Below are positions 23,264 to 33,888 of a stretch of DNA of 64,000 bases, in pieces. Position 1 is the stretch's first letter. The number at the start of each line of letters is the position of its first letter. The notes under the pieces are model-generated. The model was not told the origin of the DNA. It made no database searches and worked only from the letters and a program-made list of their open reading frames with translations. The translations under genes were made by a program, and so were the position numbers. This DNA is from Neurospora tetrasperma FGSC 2508. Lineage: Eukaryota > Ascomycota > Sordariomycetes > Sordariales > Sordariaceae. Location of the stretch: contig NW_009799104.1 in the NCBI RefSeq assembly GCF_000213175.1, forward strand, positions 202,716-266,715, in the 5' to 3' direction.

Positions 23264-25051
23264 TCACCCCACCCTCCCTCCCCCTCTCCCACCTCCAAAC
23301 CAGAAATTCCCCAACGCAACCCCCGCCACAAAAGTCGCTGCGCCCGAAACCCACTCCCTCTTGACAGCCACCTGCCCAGTCCGGTCGTCCAACTCCACAG
23401 GAAGCAGCCGTGAAGGAACAAACTGATTAATGACCTCGATCGTGTCGACAACGGTGCCGCTCCAACCTTTGTTCTCTCCACGTCCATGTTCATGGTCAAC
23501 TAGATCACCTGACGACGACCACAATCCCGAATTATGACCATGAACATGCCCGAAACCAGAACCAGAACCAGAACCAGAATTAAAAGCTTCGGGTCCCTTG
23601 GCTGGACTTGTGCTTTTGGTAGTAGCGAATCGCAATTTCTTCCATTTCGGTGTACAATCTGCTTCTTCCGCATCTGCATCATTGGTAGATGGAGGACCTG
23701 AAGTCTCAGCCGACCAATCAACCAGACACCTTAGCGGCGAGTTTTGGTTGGAAGAAGGGTACTCGGTCGTAGTACTGAATGTGTCGGACGTGTCTAGACT
23801 GTTTAGACCGTTCATGGGCATGGGATATTGAACTGGCCTGTCCATCCCCAATTGATGTCCATGTCTGTGTGTATGCAAGGTCTCACAACCCATTACTTTA
23901 CTTGGCGAACCCCCCCGATTTCCCCCCTCCGAGGAGTCCAGACTCTGTACCGGCGACGGGGGAAGTTCAGTGACAGTCACTGATGAGTGCCGCATGTGAG
24001 GCATGTGATGATGGTGATGGTGATGAACTCCGGACCCGGGACATCCACCTCCTCCGTCTTTGAGTTTGAGGGTGTCGAGGTCGAGATATGTGGCAGGCTT
24101 GTAAGTGGGTGGTGGAGGCGCCGAGGCCTCGTCGAAGCCCTTGGGGGCATGTTTCTTCTTCATCTCGACTGCTTTGGCGGAGTCGACGAATTCTTGGATT
24201 TTGGAGATTTGCGAGCCGCAGGGGGTGAAGGAGATGATGAGGAGGCATTCGTTGTTCCAGTGGATTGTCTCTTTATCTGTGGATTTGTCTTGTTGAGATT
24301 GAAATGACGGCTCTTCTAGGATTGGTGGTGATGGTGATGGGGGTGAAGGGTGTGCATCTTCTAATGATGTTGGGGGTGAAGACGACGTTGGTTCTTGTTC
24401 TTCTTCGTGGCAAGAAAATGTCGATGGGTTGGAGAGACTGAGAGAGGAAAGAGGAGGGATTTCTGAACCGGGTTCGGTGACTTCGGTGATGGGACTCAGG
24501 AGTGTCTCTGGAATTTCGGGTGACTCTGCTAGGTCTCCCAAGATATTACTTAGGTCTCCATCAGGGTTGTACACGTCTTCCATATCCACTTGGGGAGTGA
24601 CCTCTTCTTTGGCCTCCATCCCGACTTTCCCACCCTCTTCAGCCTTGCCCTCCCCCTTCTCGCCTTCAGGCTTCTCCTTGGTCTTCAAGATCCCTTCCAT
24701 TGCGCACCTCAATATCACCCCCCCTCTGTCCGGATCCTCCCACAGCTCTGTAGGCTTCATATCAAAGCTCTGGAATGCTGAGAAAACCATGGCGGCATGG
24801 TGCGCAAAGTCCTCCTTGCCCCTCACTGGCATGCCCAAGGATTGGGGAAGAACCTCGTGAGTGAAATTCGGACTGAGGGGTTGAAGGAGAGTAGGTGCAG
24901 AGAGGGAGCTGTAGCCTTTGAGCAGGCGACGAAGGGTCTTGAGGCGTGTATCGGCGACGGACTGGGGACGGGGTAAGCCGGAATAGACATGGTGTTGGAT
25001 GGAGTGTTCCAGAGTGGGATCAGTAGATGGTGGAGTGGAGGGCGATGCCAT
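23264..25051 (-). CDS. SnoaL/NTF2-like fold protein split by a large insertion
   Basis: A single 595-codon exon. Residues ~20-124 match the first half of the fungal SnoaL-like fold: a GYSSLSAPTLLQPLSPNFTH-type helix/strand, LPQSLGMPVRGKEDFAHHAA, then a MEGIL strand. Residues ~263-301 match the second half (WNNECLLIISF, EFVDSAKAVEMKKK). Between them, about 138 residues of Glu/Pro/Ser-rich low complexity are inserted. A heptahistidine run (343-349) and Ser/Gly-rich linkers follow. The C-terminus ends in a Gly/Ala-rich hydrophobic segment (about 565-585) that could be a tail anchor. Such domains bind small ligands or act as isomerases/cyclases, but most fungal members are uncharacterised. Function unknown. 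Confidence 0.75.
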   Translation of the reverse strand: MASPSTPPSTDPTLEHSIQHHVYSGLPRPQSVADTRLKTLRRLLKGYSSLSAPTLLQPLSPNFTHEVLPQSLGMPVRGKEDFAHHAAMVFSAFQSFDMKPTELWEDPDRGGVILRCAMEGILKTKEKPEGEKGEGKAEEGGKVGMEAKEEVTPQVDMEDVYNPDGDLSNILGDLAESPEIPETLLSPITEVTEPGSEIPPLSSLSLSNPSTFSCHEEEQEPTSSSPPTSLEDAHPSPPSPSPPILEEPSFQSQQDKSTDKETIHWNNECLLIISFTPCGSQISKIQEFVDSAKAVEMKKKHAPKGFDEASAPPPPTYKPATYLDLDTLKLKDGGGGCPGSGVHHHHHHHMPHMRHSSVTVTELPPSPVQSLDSSEGGNRGGSPSKVMGCETLHTHRHGHQLGMDRPVQYPMPMNGLNSLDTSDTFSTTTEYPSSNQNSPLRCLVDWSAETSGPPSTNDADAEEADCTPKWKKLRFATTKSTSPAKGPEAFNSGSGSGSGFGHVHGHNSGLWSSSGDLVDHEHGRGENKGWSGTVVDTIEVINQFVPSRLLPVELDDRTGQVAVKREWVSGAATFVAGVALGNFWFGGGRGGGRVG

Positions 25052-26171
25052 CTTGGCGGTTGGTGAGGATGAATGCTTGAGTGTTCCGACAAATGTCTGT
25101 CAAGATCGGTGATACTTCGCTATTGTGATAAGTGGCGATAGTTGATGGGTGATGATTGCCTCCTTGATAAGGGCTGGATAACTTGGGTCAATAAGAGGGT
25201 ATGTGGTTGTTGGTGTCGGGTTGACGATGTTCAAGATTTGCCGTTTATGTTAGCGCAAACAACGTACAGACTAGGCGGCGACGACGTGGCTTAGTTCAAG
25301 CGAAAGCCTGAAATGAGGTCCATGTGAACACTGCAAAAGCTGTCAAGTGGCTGTCAGGGTGAGTGCGAGACAGGCTCAGCAAGCTTTGGCTCTGGGCGAA
25401 GAAGAAGCATAGTAGTAATTTCGTGGAGGGCGGTGATCAACCGGACCCGAGATGCTGCTCACTGCCTTCTTTTCTTCCTTGACAGATGCAAGGAGGTACC
25501 ACATGACGGGTGAAGGGTTCTCCAATCTGAACTCATCTGGGCTCGTGCATCGCTAAACCTAGTCCTGGGGGGGAGAGGCTCGTGCAGTCCAAGACCTCGT
25601 ATATGCCCCTGCCCCCATGTTGGTGCATGCTCTGCGCCCATCCTCATGCCCAGTACGTGCGGTATAATACCAGAAAACCACACTCAGGCATGTAAATGAT
25701 GTGTTGCAGGCATTTGAAGAAGGGTTGAAGCCCAAAAAATGGCGCTAGGGAAGGTGAGAATGCAGGTCACGCAATGTAATGCCGGTGTCGTTTCCTTGAT
25801 GGGAGTTGGCAGTTGGCAGTTGCGAGATTCCAAAATGGTCCAAGTTCAACGTCGTCTCCCTGGATGTGTCTGTGTAGGTGCAGTCCCGGATGCTGCGGTG
25901 GCCACTGCCACTCCGCTGGAATCTTCATGTCAGTGTGACAATGCAGTGTCGTCGGTCATCGGAACTAACACTGCCCTCACAACTTTGTGTTCCATTTGGT
26001 TACCTGATCCAAGAAACTCTGACTTGAGAAATTTCCAGTGGCTAACAGGAAACTCAAGGAGATTCTCGCATTTGCACTCACTCGAGTCCTCTTCCTCGTT
26101 TTCAACTCTGACATTTGTCATCGAACACAACCTGTCAATCTAGCATCGGCACACTTGACACGCCCCCCACA
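25052..26171. other. divergent intergenic region
   Basis: It lies between the SnoaL-like gene (minus) and the NmrA-like gene (plus), so it holds both promoters. Open stretches at 25,459-25,683 (minus) and 25,739-26,143 (plus) show no domain or splice support. No TATA box is obvious. The 5' leader of the NmrA gene runs into CACAATG. Confidence 0.6.
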
Positions 26172-27149
26172 ATGACCAAGAAAACCATCCTCGTCACCGG
26201 TGCCACCGGCCAACAAGGCGGTGCCGTCATTGACGCCCTCATGGACCTCGACAAGTCCGGCGAGAAGTTCTCCATCCTCGCCGTCACCCGCAAAGCCGAC
26301 AGCCCTGCTGCCCTTGACCTCGTCAAGCGCTACCCGCGCGTCAAGCTGGTCGAAGGCAACCTCGAGAATGTGCCGGCCCTCTTCGAGTCGGCCAAGATCA
26401 TCGCAGGCGATCAGCAACTCCCCATCTGGGGCGTCTTTTCGGTTCAAGTCTCCATGGGTCCCGGCGTGACCTTTGACGGTGAGGTCAAGCAAGGCAAGGC
26501 CCTCATTGACGGAGCCATTGCCAACGGTGTTCAGCACTTTGTGTACAGCTCTGTTGAACGCGGCGGCGATGCCAGAAGCTGGGAGAACTCGACGCCTATC
26601 CCGCACTTCCAGACCAAGAAGATAATTGAGGATTATCTGAATGCGACGTGCGGCAAGCAGCCTGGATCCAGGATGGGCTGGACTATTCTGAGGCCCGTGG
26701 CGTTCATGGACAACCTCAAGCCCGGCATGCCGACGAGCCTCTTCTTGACTGCGCTGAAGAACCACTTGGGAGAGAACAGGAAGTCTCTGCAGTGGATTGC
26801 GGTGCACGATATCGGAGTCTTTGCAGCCAAGGTGTTTGACGCCCCGGAGGACTGGAATCACACGGCGGTCGGGCTGGCGGGGGATGAGTTGACGATTGAG
26901 CAGCTCAGCAGGGCCTTCTCCAAGGCGACTGGGTATCCGATGCCGCTGACGTACTCGTTTGCCGGAAGTCTGTTGACCTTTGTTGCCAGGGAGCTTGGCT
27001 TGATGATTGGCTGGTTCGCGAGCGAGGGCTACAAGGCTGACATTGAGGCGAGGAGGAGGGACCACCCGGGCATGTTGACGATGGAGCAGTGGTTGCTGAC
27101 GAAGAGTCACTTTAGCACGGGGGTTGACGGCGCGCAGATTGGAGCTTGA
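26172..27149 (+). CDS. NmrA-like family NAD(P)-binding protein
   Basis: A single exon of 325 residues starting at ATG 26,172 (context CACAATGAC). The open frame extends 57 bp further upstream, but only from a TTG. The Rossmann nucleotide loop GATGQQGG is at residues 9-16 after ILVT, followed by a V-T-R-K segment expected to contact NADP. FSVQ, FVYSSVERGG and the P-H-F-x-x-K segment continue the atypical short-chain dehydrogenase fold. This is the HSCARG/NmrA-like group, which senses redox state or reduces small substrates; it is distinct from true nitrogen regulator NmrA. No partner gene is adjacent that fixes its role. Confidence 0.88.
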   Translation: MTKKTILVTGATGQQGGAVIDALMDLDKSGEKFSILAVTRKADSPAALDLVKRYPRVKLVEGNLENVPALFESAKIIAGDQQLPIWGVFSVQVSMGPGVTFDGEVKQGKALIDGAIANGVQHFVYSSVERGGDARSWENSTPIPHFQTKKIIEDYLNATCGKQPGSRMGWTILRPVAFMDNLKPGMPTSLFLTALKNHLGENRKSLQWIAVHDIGVFAAKVFDAPEDWNHTAVGLAGDELTIEQLSRAFSKATGYPMPLTYSFAGSLLTFVARELGLMIGWFASEGYKADIEARRRDHPGMLTMEQWLLTKSHFSTGVDGAQIGA

Positions 27150-28210
27150 GGCATCGTGGCTTGATGTGTATGTGGCAGAGGGAGGAAGAGATGGTGGGAG
27201 AAGCGATGAGAGTAAAAAAACGAAAGGGAAGACAGAGGGGTTGGGGACGAGGAGGGGCACCAGAATAAACACTCCACTTTATGTGTTGTTACCAATCTTT
27301 ATCGTTATTGCTCCAGGTTATAATAACCAATTGACTTTTTGTTTTTCTAACTCTACCTCGTCGTAGCTGATTCCCTCTAGGCTTCAACAATGTCACCGTC
27401 GTCTGAATTGTCTCTTTCCTCGGTTGTCCCCAGGCTGTCCCCTGCCAAGATCACCGTTTTTCCAGGTACAGCCAATAAGAGGGGGTGTTATTGACCAATA
27501 CGGAAGGTGGGGCACCTGCGACACGAACACAACCCCTAACAGCACCCCCTGAGCCCCTACACTTGTAGGGCTTCGAGACGCCCAGCCAAACCACCACAAG
27601 GGGCCTCGCGATCTGGCGATGCTACCATGTCTAACGCCTCCTGTTGCAACATCACCCCTCTAAGATGTCGCTTCGGTTGGGGATTAGCCGCCTGTCACCA
27701 CCCTGTCACCGTTCCGTCAAGTTACCCTCGGCTCCCGCTTGGGCTCAAGCGCTGGAACTGTCATTCTGGAACTGAGTGTTTCCGGCTTCAAGGAGATCGC
27801 TCAACCCGGGGCTGTCAATCTGGAGATCTTGATCACTCCTTCAGGTACCACGGACAGGGGCCTCGGTACCGTTTCCGAATGTCTTCCCTAACCGAACTCA
27901 AGCTGTTACTCCAACTGATAGGAGGTCTGGTAACATTGCAAACTTGACCCTTACTTCCCCTCCTGGGCATTTGGTATAAAGTCAGCTTTTTCCCGTCATG
28001 TCCATCACTCACCTCCCTCATCAACACACTCACCTCCCTCATCAACACACTCACTCATTCATTCATACAGCAATCTTCAGTTCATCAACCGCCGGCCGGT
28101 CCTTTCATTCTACATCCCACTTCTCGTCAACAACCAGCTAGCCTGTCCTAATACCCACTACTGCCATTACCAATATCATCAACAACCACTCAAACTCCAA
28201 AATCGCCAAA
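27150..28210. other. intergenic region with promoter of the secreted-protein gene
   Basis: An open frame at 27,627-27,947 has an ATG but no recognisable features and is probably fortuitous. A TATA-like GGTATAAAG lies near 27,971. A direct duplication of about 24 bp (TCACCTCCCTCATCAACACAC, twice, near 28,008-28,055) is followed by CATT repeats. This C/T/A-rich leader precedes the small secreted protein. Confidence 0.6.
27969..27978 (+). promoter_or_regulatory. TATA-like element upstream of secreted protein
   Basis: GGTATAAAGT sits about 240 bp before the ATG at 28,211, leaving room for a long CT-rich leader. Fungal genes for abundant small secreted proteins often have a TATA box; spacing and composition are the only support here. 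Confidence 0.4.
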
Positions 28211-28636
28211 ATGAAGTTCACCATCCTCACCTCCCTCTTCTTCACGGCTCTCTCCGTCAACGCCGCCGTCATCGAATCCGACACCTCGGTTCTCCGCCGC
28301 GACATCTTTGCCCGCCAAAACGCCGGCCGCCCCGTCCCCAGTGGTACCTGCTGCGTCGCCAACACCAGCTTGAAGCAGGATGTTTGCAATGTCAATGGCC
28401 AGACGGGGAGGTGTGTGCCTGCAAGCGTCAACAACTGTGAGTACTTCCTTCCAAACTGTGACTGTTGGTCGACGATGAGAGATGGGAAATAGAAAGAGAA
28501 GAACGGAATGCTAATCACGACATGATGATGAATAGGCGGCGAGCGATTGACGTGCATTGAGGACTCGAGGTTGACTTGCAACGCCAAGGTGTTGGAGAGG
28601 GGAAGGCCTTTGTGCAGACTTCGCCAGGGTGCGTAA
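28211..28636 (+). CDS. small secreted eight-cysteine protein
   Basis: Exons 28,211-28,436 and 28,536-28,636 flank a 99-bp intron (GTGAGT, branch CTAATC, ATAG) and encode 108 residues. A clear signal peptide (MKFTILTSLFFTALSVNA) is followed by a dibasic site (LRR) that may be cut by a Kex2-type protease. The rest carries eight cysteines: an adjacent CC pair, then DVC, GRC, NNC, LTC, LTC and PLC. Spacing does not match class I or II hydrophobins (only one CC pair) or CFEM. It could be a wall-associated protein, an antimicrobial peptide or an effector-like protein; I cannot decide. It is the last intact gene before the broken-gene region. Confidence 0.8.
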
Positions 28637-28829
28637 GGGGTTGAACTTCGAGGATAATTGATGGGTATGATTCATTCCTGGAAGGACTGGCAGTGGGAAA
28701 AGAATTGAGTTGGGATAGCTATCATCACTGAGTCGCTCACATGGACTCGTGAAAACAAAAAAGAAGTGGGATTTTTTACCTCAATTTGGTTTTCTTACTG
28801 TGGTGAACAACGCTTCCCAGGACCATCAC

Positions 28830-29172
28830 TAGGACGGGCATCATCTCCCTCGTAGATCCAAACTCCCCCTCACACTTACTCGCCGAAGACGAACCGGTCT
28901 TTTTGAACGCACCCTACGTTCAACACACCTTTGTGGGCAAGAAACCAAACCACAGCCAGGGACCGCCCGTGTCGAAAGGCACCTCTTTCGACCAACTAGG
29001 CATCAGCCTCCTCTAACTTTGCTTCGGAAAGCGCCTCAGGGACCAATCCTGCCGACGGCGGTACGAAGACAAAATCGCCGCGCCCAACGACCATGTACGG
29101 ACACTTCATTATGTGTTGGCGGCGGCAAGGGACTGGCAAGATAAGGTGCTGAACATCAAAGATCATGCCTGA
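28830..29172 (+). pseudogene. 3' remnant of a DUF7580-like (kinase-fold-derived) gene
   Basis: The plus frame reads ISLVDPNSPSHLLAEDEPVF, then KGTSFDQLGISLL, then an in-frame TAA (29,014-29,016) and LCFGKRL, and ends with a natural-looking stop at 29,172. The FDQLGI.LLELCFGK..E pattern is the C-terminal hallmark of DUF7580 proteins, which are common in fungal gene families linked to HeLo/prion-like and heterokaryon-incompatibility proteins. The N-terminal part is missing and the stop interrupts the most conserved helix, so it is a dead remnant. Confidence 0.6.
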
Positions 29173-29805
29173 ATTTCATCTGCTATTCACCCCAGGACGG
29201 GTATTCCACGTCATCTGCCACAACCACCAGATTGCCAACCATCAGCTCTGGCCATTGCACCGTAATTCCAACGCCAATATCCCTCAAGCGCAAGGCATCC
29301 TCCCATGAACACGAGGACGAACTCCCTTCGTACCGCCTCGCTAACCCCTCATCTTCCAACAACCCCGCTCCTTGGGAGCAATTCACCGGCTTTCTGCCAT
29401 CAGACTTCGCTCTTCCCCGCCCCACGGCGCCGCGCTGTCGACGGAAAGCTGGACGTCATGGATGCGAAGTTGGATGAGCTTCGCTCGTGGAGAGGATGAT
29501 GAGTAGATAGCGTGTGGTGGTGCCGGCTTGTTATGTCGATGGGCGCGGTAGCGCGCAGGAGTGTTCCTCCTGAGGTCGTAGGTCTCAATCCCACATCGAC
29601 CATAGCTGGTGCTGCCGGGGGATCGTTTCGTAGCGGGTTAGTGATGGACATGGTGGTTACGCCCCTTCTAGCGCTCCGCTCCTCTCAACCTGCTTCCGAT
29701 GTCATTGTCGCGCACTCGACCATGTAGCGGTACATCGCAGCTCAACCGCAGAAGCGTATCAAGCTCGTTGACCATTCCGGTCTTGGCCGCGACGACTTTA
29801 CTGTC
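29173..29805. other. region of decayed coding, no intact gene
   Basis: Overlapping short frames on both strands (for example plus 29,232-29,477, with ISLKRKASSHEHEDELPSYR) look like fragments of coding sequence, but none can be joined into a supported gene. Confidence 0.5.
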
Positions 29806-30480
29806 TTAACGCTGACTGGCAATGATAGCCATGTCTTCAGAACCGAGCACGGAAGCCTCAACTAAACGTGTTTGCGGCATATTATCCTGCTCCTGCCTCT
29901 GTCTTTCCCTCTCTTCTTCGATCTCCCTCAGTAGCTTCTCGGCCTTCTCTGCCTTCTCCCGAACCTCCCTCTTTAGAGGTAACCATCTTCGCGTCATCTT
30001 CGGCCCTTTTCTTCAAGTCTCTGGTAACCCTGGCCAGCTGCTCTTCAGCGTTTTTTTGGCCTTTTTTCCAACAGATGAACTTGGGGTGGAGGACACATCA
30101 CTTGTAACCCCACTCATACTCGTTCGATAACGCCCAGGGCCTAGAGCGGGACTGCTGCAAGATCTCCATTGCATCGCGGCTGAAAATGTAAAGTTGTGGA
30201 TCCGCCTTGTTGCAAATTCCAGTACACTGGAACTTATGGAACTCGAAGGGTTCGGTCATTGTGACCGGGAGCTTTACGTTCTCCCATAGCATGGCTGCGA
30301 ACGCCTTCATGTCCTGGACGCTGTTGAGAGGTAGCGGGGTGGCAGAACAAGATACGTTCGGTGGATTCGCGCGGGATTTTGCGAATCCACCGCCAGACGG
30401 CGCTCTCGCCGTTGCGTAAGAACTGCGCTTCGTCTGCAATAACGCTGGTCTTTGCTCCCTTTAAAAAAGCAAACAAGACG
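29806..30480 (-). pseudogene. SNF2-helicase-like fragment with coiled-coil tail, broken
   Basis: On the minus strand, 30,476 onward reads SVIADEAQFLRNGESAVWRW, a Walker B/DEAx-like segment. After a frameshift near 30,360 it reads CSATPLPLNSVQDMKAFAAM (motif III-like S-A-T-P) and IFSRDAMEILQQSRSRPWAL. An in-frame TGA follows EWGYK, then the same frame continues with FICWKK...AEEQLARVTRDLKKRAEDD. A second frameshift leads into a charged coiled coil (REVREKAEKAEKLLREIEEE) that ends at 29,806. The order resembles an SNF2-type ATPase core followed by a coil. At least one stop and two frameshifts mean it is non-functional. Confidence 0.65.
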
Positions 30481-30868
30481 ATAGGCCGGATCTTAAGTCA
30501 AGATGAAAGGTATCTCGACGACACAAAAGAAACATCGGATAGACGTGTCTCGGACGTGGATAGAAGAGCGGGAACATATTGGCTGGATGGTAGGGGAATT
30601 CTTGGATAACCGGGTGTCATGAACGAGTTCTTCCCTATCAGCTTGAGGTCATGAGGCAGTGAGCGGCCGATGTGAAGAGAAGCCAGAGGACCCTCATGAG
30701 GCTTATAAAGAAGGTGCTGAGTGGGGGACAACTCGTTCGTGCTGGATTGTTGCATTTTGAGTTGTCAGCCGGGCCGTCCAAAAGATCTGAATCTGTGAAT
30801 GTCCATCAATGAACAGATCTTGGCCGATGTGCCAGTGTTAGGCGGGCTGGTGCTCGATTGCCCGCTAC

Positions 30869-31454
30869 ATGTCTGGCGGGCCTTCGTTAGCCGCAGTGCT
30901 CGCGTCTCCGCCACGCCCGGCCGTCCAGCCCGCTCCTCGGCCCGCTGCCCGGCCCGCTGCCCAGCCCGCGCCTGCTTCGAAACAGGCGGCTTTGACCCAA
31001 TTCGGGGTCACGGGGGCCACCCGTGCCCCAATCACGGCACACACCCGCGCCCCTAGGGGCAAGAAGCCAAAGATTTTGGTCTCGGCCAACAATCGCCCGA
31101 TCGGCGATTTTTTTCAAGCCGGCCCGCCAGGGCAATGACCCTCTCCCCGCCGCCGCCAGTCCCTCCTATCTTTCCCTGGCTCCCTCCTCTCCTCTCCGCT
31201 CCGTTCCCTCTCCTCTCCCCACCGCCGCCAACCCCTCTTCTCCTATCCAGCCTCCCTCTCCTCTCTCCGCCGCCGCCGCCGCCGCCTCCCCCCTCTTTTT
31301 TCTTCCGCCTCCCACCTCTCCTTCTTACCCCCTCCCGGCCTCGTCTTTGAGGAAGCATCCTCGGCCGGAAGATGAGGACGACAGGAATGATGAGGCAGAG
31401 GACGACGATGAGGACGAGGGGCCACAGCCGGTCAATATTTTGGAAGAGAGCTAG
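30869..31454 (+). pseudogene. Pro/Ala-rich protein, frameshifted at a T7 run
   Basis: ATG 30,869 opens a frame rich in Pro/Ala (ASPPRPAVQPAPRPAARPAA), then GKKPKILVSANNRPIGDFF, and stops at TGA 31,136-31,138. In another frame the sequence continues without a stop to 31,454 with Ser/Pro/Ala repeats and an acidic end (PEDEDDRNDEAEDDDEDEG). The switch lies at a run of seven T (about 31,107-31,113), so a one-base indel in that run explains it. I do not recognise the protein. It sits on the opposite strand to the helicase-like fragments and may have partnered them in an intact locus. Confidence 0.5.
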
Positions 31455-31830
31455 AACTTCTTTTCCCATTCAAAAGACCGGACAAGCCGGAGCGTCAAGG
31501 GCGGGATATTCGAAGACAGGTACGTCATTATCCCGTTCGGAAGACGTTGGGGAGACGCAACGGAGTATTCGTACCCATATCCACTATCACTACTTGAGAA
31601 ACTTCCAGTCCTCATGGCGCCTGTCTTCCCCAGATACTTTTCTCTCTTGCAGGCATCATAGAAGTGGCTCAGTGTATTGCACACTGGGCAACCGGGAATG
31701 TCTCCGTTGGGCGACGCATAACCACAGTCACGAAGCTCATGAGTGCGGTGGTGTGCTGTACGGTATTGCCGTCATCGCTGATTGTATCTTGGATGCTCGA
31801 GTGTAGGACCCACCACCTGTAGCCCTACAC
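31451..31830 (-). pseudogene. CCHC zinc-knuckle gene fragment
   Basis: The minus frame reads HELRDCGYASPNGDIPG, then CPVCNTLSHFYDAC, an exact C-x2-C-x4-H-x4-C knuckle, then a Ser/Gly/Tyr-rich tail ending at 31,451. There is no ATG in frame ahead of the knuckle, and the upstream frame is poor. It may be an exon or remnant of the same decayed locus as the flanking helicase-like pieces. Knuckles of this kind bind nucleic acid, and fungal retroelements also carry them. Confidence 0.45.
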
Positions 31831-31897
31831 CTCGCTGATCTCCCGTAGTTGGTCAAGCATGGTGTTGGATATTTCGGGGTCGATAATGCATGAAGGT

Positions 31898-32401
31898 TTA
31901 ATCCGGTCGTACGAAAATCTTGCTCGATGCGAATACATTCTTGAGTGGCGCCAAGATCTTGGGGTTCTCGAATCGCTGGACATTCTCGTTGTACAAGAGC
32001 GCAATGGTGGCCCCTAAGGAACTAATGTCCATTTTTGGGACGTCGCAGCCCTTGAGATTTTTACCAAGCTTCAGGAGCTCGGTATTAAGCCCCTTGGTGA
32101 TGTGCCGTTTTTCACCCAATTGGTGGAACACCGAGGAGCAAAGTTGAAAGTACGCTAAGTTAGCCATGCGTTTTTCCAAAGTGACAACGCGCTGCGGGAG
32201 TTTGGCTACCGCTGTTTCTAGCTTTTTGCTAAAGCCGTCGGCACCAACAGCTCTAAAGCCAGCACGGAAAAGTTCCACCGCGTCATGTTGACCCTTGAGT
32301 AGGGTAAAGACCTTGGAGAGGTTTGCTCCCTTCCAGATCAGAGTGGTAAAGGCCCTGATGTCTGTGATCCGCTCACTCCCGATTCTTGATCCCAACGACA
32401 A
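31898..32401 (-). pseudogene. fragment related to the helicase-like relic
   Basis: A 167-codon frame opening with TTG, without ATG. Near its start, ITDIRAFTTLIWKGANLSKV resembles SVQDMKAFAAMLWENVKL of the SNF2-like relic at 30.3 kb, suggesting the two are paralogous or parts of duplicated genes. The rest is helical (LEKRMANLAYFQLCSSVFHQ), as in the inter-lobe region of SNF2 proteins, but I cannot prove it. No start, no upstream exon found. Confidence 0.4.
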
Positions 32402-33888
32402 AGTATAGAATATCTACGCCCTTGTAATAGAGAAACCAAACTGTCCTCCCAAACTCTACATGGGCTCAGGCACCAAGAATAGGTAAGTATGGTGTGAGAA
32501 AGGGCTACGAGGTTAGGAACTCGAAAACCAAATGCCCCATCTCGCCCAATGTACCCTCAATATCTTACAACGTATGATGTCGCGTATGATGTCCATCAAA
32601 GCGACCTACATCACACCGCTGCCGCCCTTTCATCTCGGGTCACAGCTGTCTTGTCCTCCGGCAGCGTCCCGATAAAGAACGTCTGAACGACGGAGTGTCC
32701 TCAAAAGGTGGAGTGAATTCGACGAATAACTGTAGATCTGGTGATGGTTTGCTATGCTCTCCTTTCCCAGACACTAGACATTTTCCTGCTATTCCCCCTA
32801 TAGCTCGTGTCCACCTCTTCCTCATGTGACCTGGCACGACCTGACACCACCCAGCGTCAAGCTTCCCCCTTGAGAGCTGGAATTATCGTCCCCAACCACT
32901 CCTCGTCTTCACCTTCAACATATTTGAGCAAAAAACACTGAGACTTCTGCTCCCAAGAAGCTCATGGCCAAGGCGCCAGCAAGTCAGGATGGCAGGCCAA
33001 AGCAGGTCCTCGCTACAAAGACCCAGACCGCTGCTCCCAAGAAAGCTCATTCCACCCAAGTTGTGCCAAGTGGGCGCACAGCGGTCCAGGCCATCGGCAC
33101 ACCATCTTCAGAAGTCGAATGCGGCGATGATGTTGTTTGCCTCCATGGGAAGCCCCCATGCCCGCCACCTTCTGCCCCTCCTCCGGCCGACGACTGGCAT
33201 CCTGTGCCATATTGAGACCACAGCAATGATGACACCGGAGAGCAACTGACCCATTAACACGAGCGGGCAGAAGATGGGATCTTCGTGGTGTGATGTTTCG
33301 GAAAAGATTGTCGTGGAAAGGGATTGACCTGCTAGTTCCGCGAAGCCTCCCGTATCACCATCGGTCCTATGGACGGAGAGCGCTACCCCTGTGAAGTCTA
33401 TGAACGCGGCGGACGCAGATTCGTGTTCATCAACGACGGCCTATGGGCCCGGGGAAGGATTGCAGTGACATCAACTCTGGTGTTTCGTGTCGGTAACGGC
33501 GATGTCCGAGATGGCGGTGCGTGTTCCAAAACCTCAAGGCGGATGTGGGCTTTTGGCAGAAATTGCCAACGATTTGCTTTGTAACTTTGTCGGCAGTTTC
33601 GTATTCACTCATGCCGTAGCACGCAAGAACCAGAAACGGTAGTTGTGTTTGTGGGTCAGATTGCTTGTGCCCTTGCGATGTATGGCTTGTTTATCGAGGA
33701 GACTGTTGGCGCAGTGATCAGTTAGTGCTCTTCAGAACAATGCGACATGGTGGGAAGAAGTGGCATACTTTTCTGGAACTGGTGTGTCCCAGGTCCTGTC
33801 CGTATGTGTTGTCAAACAAAACACCAGTTAGGTGCTGTAGACCTCGCCGTCTTGTCGTTTCGTTTGAAGTGTTTTGGGCGAAGGATGT
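32402..33888. other. region of unassigned coding-like fragments
   Basis: Plus-strand 32,964-33,215 (ATG) gives an 83-residue Lys/Pro-rich peptide with a C-terminal PPCPPPSAPPPADDWHPVPY stretch. Plus-strand 33,369-33,584 (ATG) gives a compact-looking segment (GERYPCEVYERGGRRFVFIND). They are in different frames and not joined by obvious introns. They probably belong to one decayed plus-strand gene. I recognise no domain. Confidence 0.35.

Noticed and set aside
26118-27272. 384-codon minus-strand open frame across the NmrA-like gene
   Set aside because: It is a mirror of a GC-rich coding exon; its translation is Arg/Ala/Leu-rich with no domain, while the plus strand encodes a clear NmrA-like protein.
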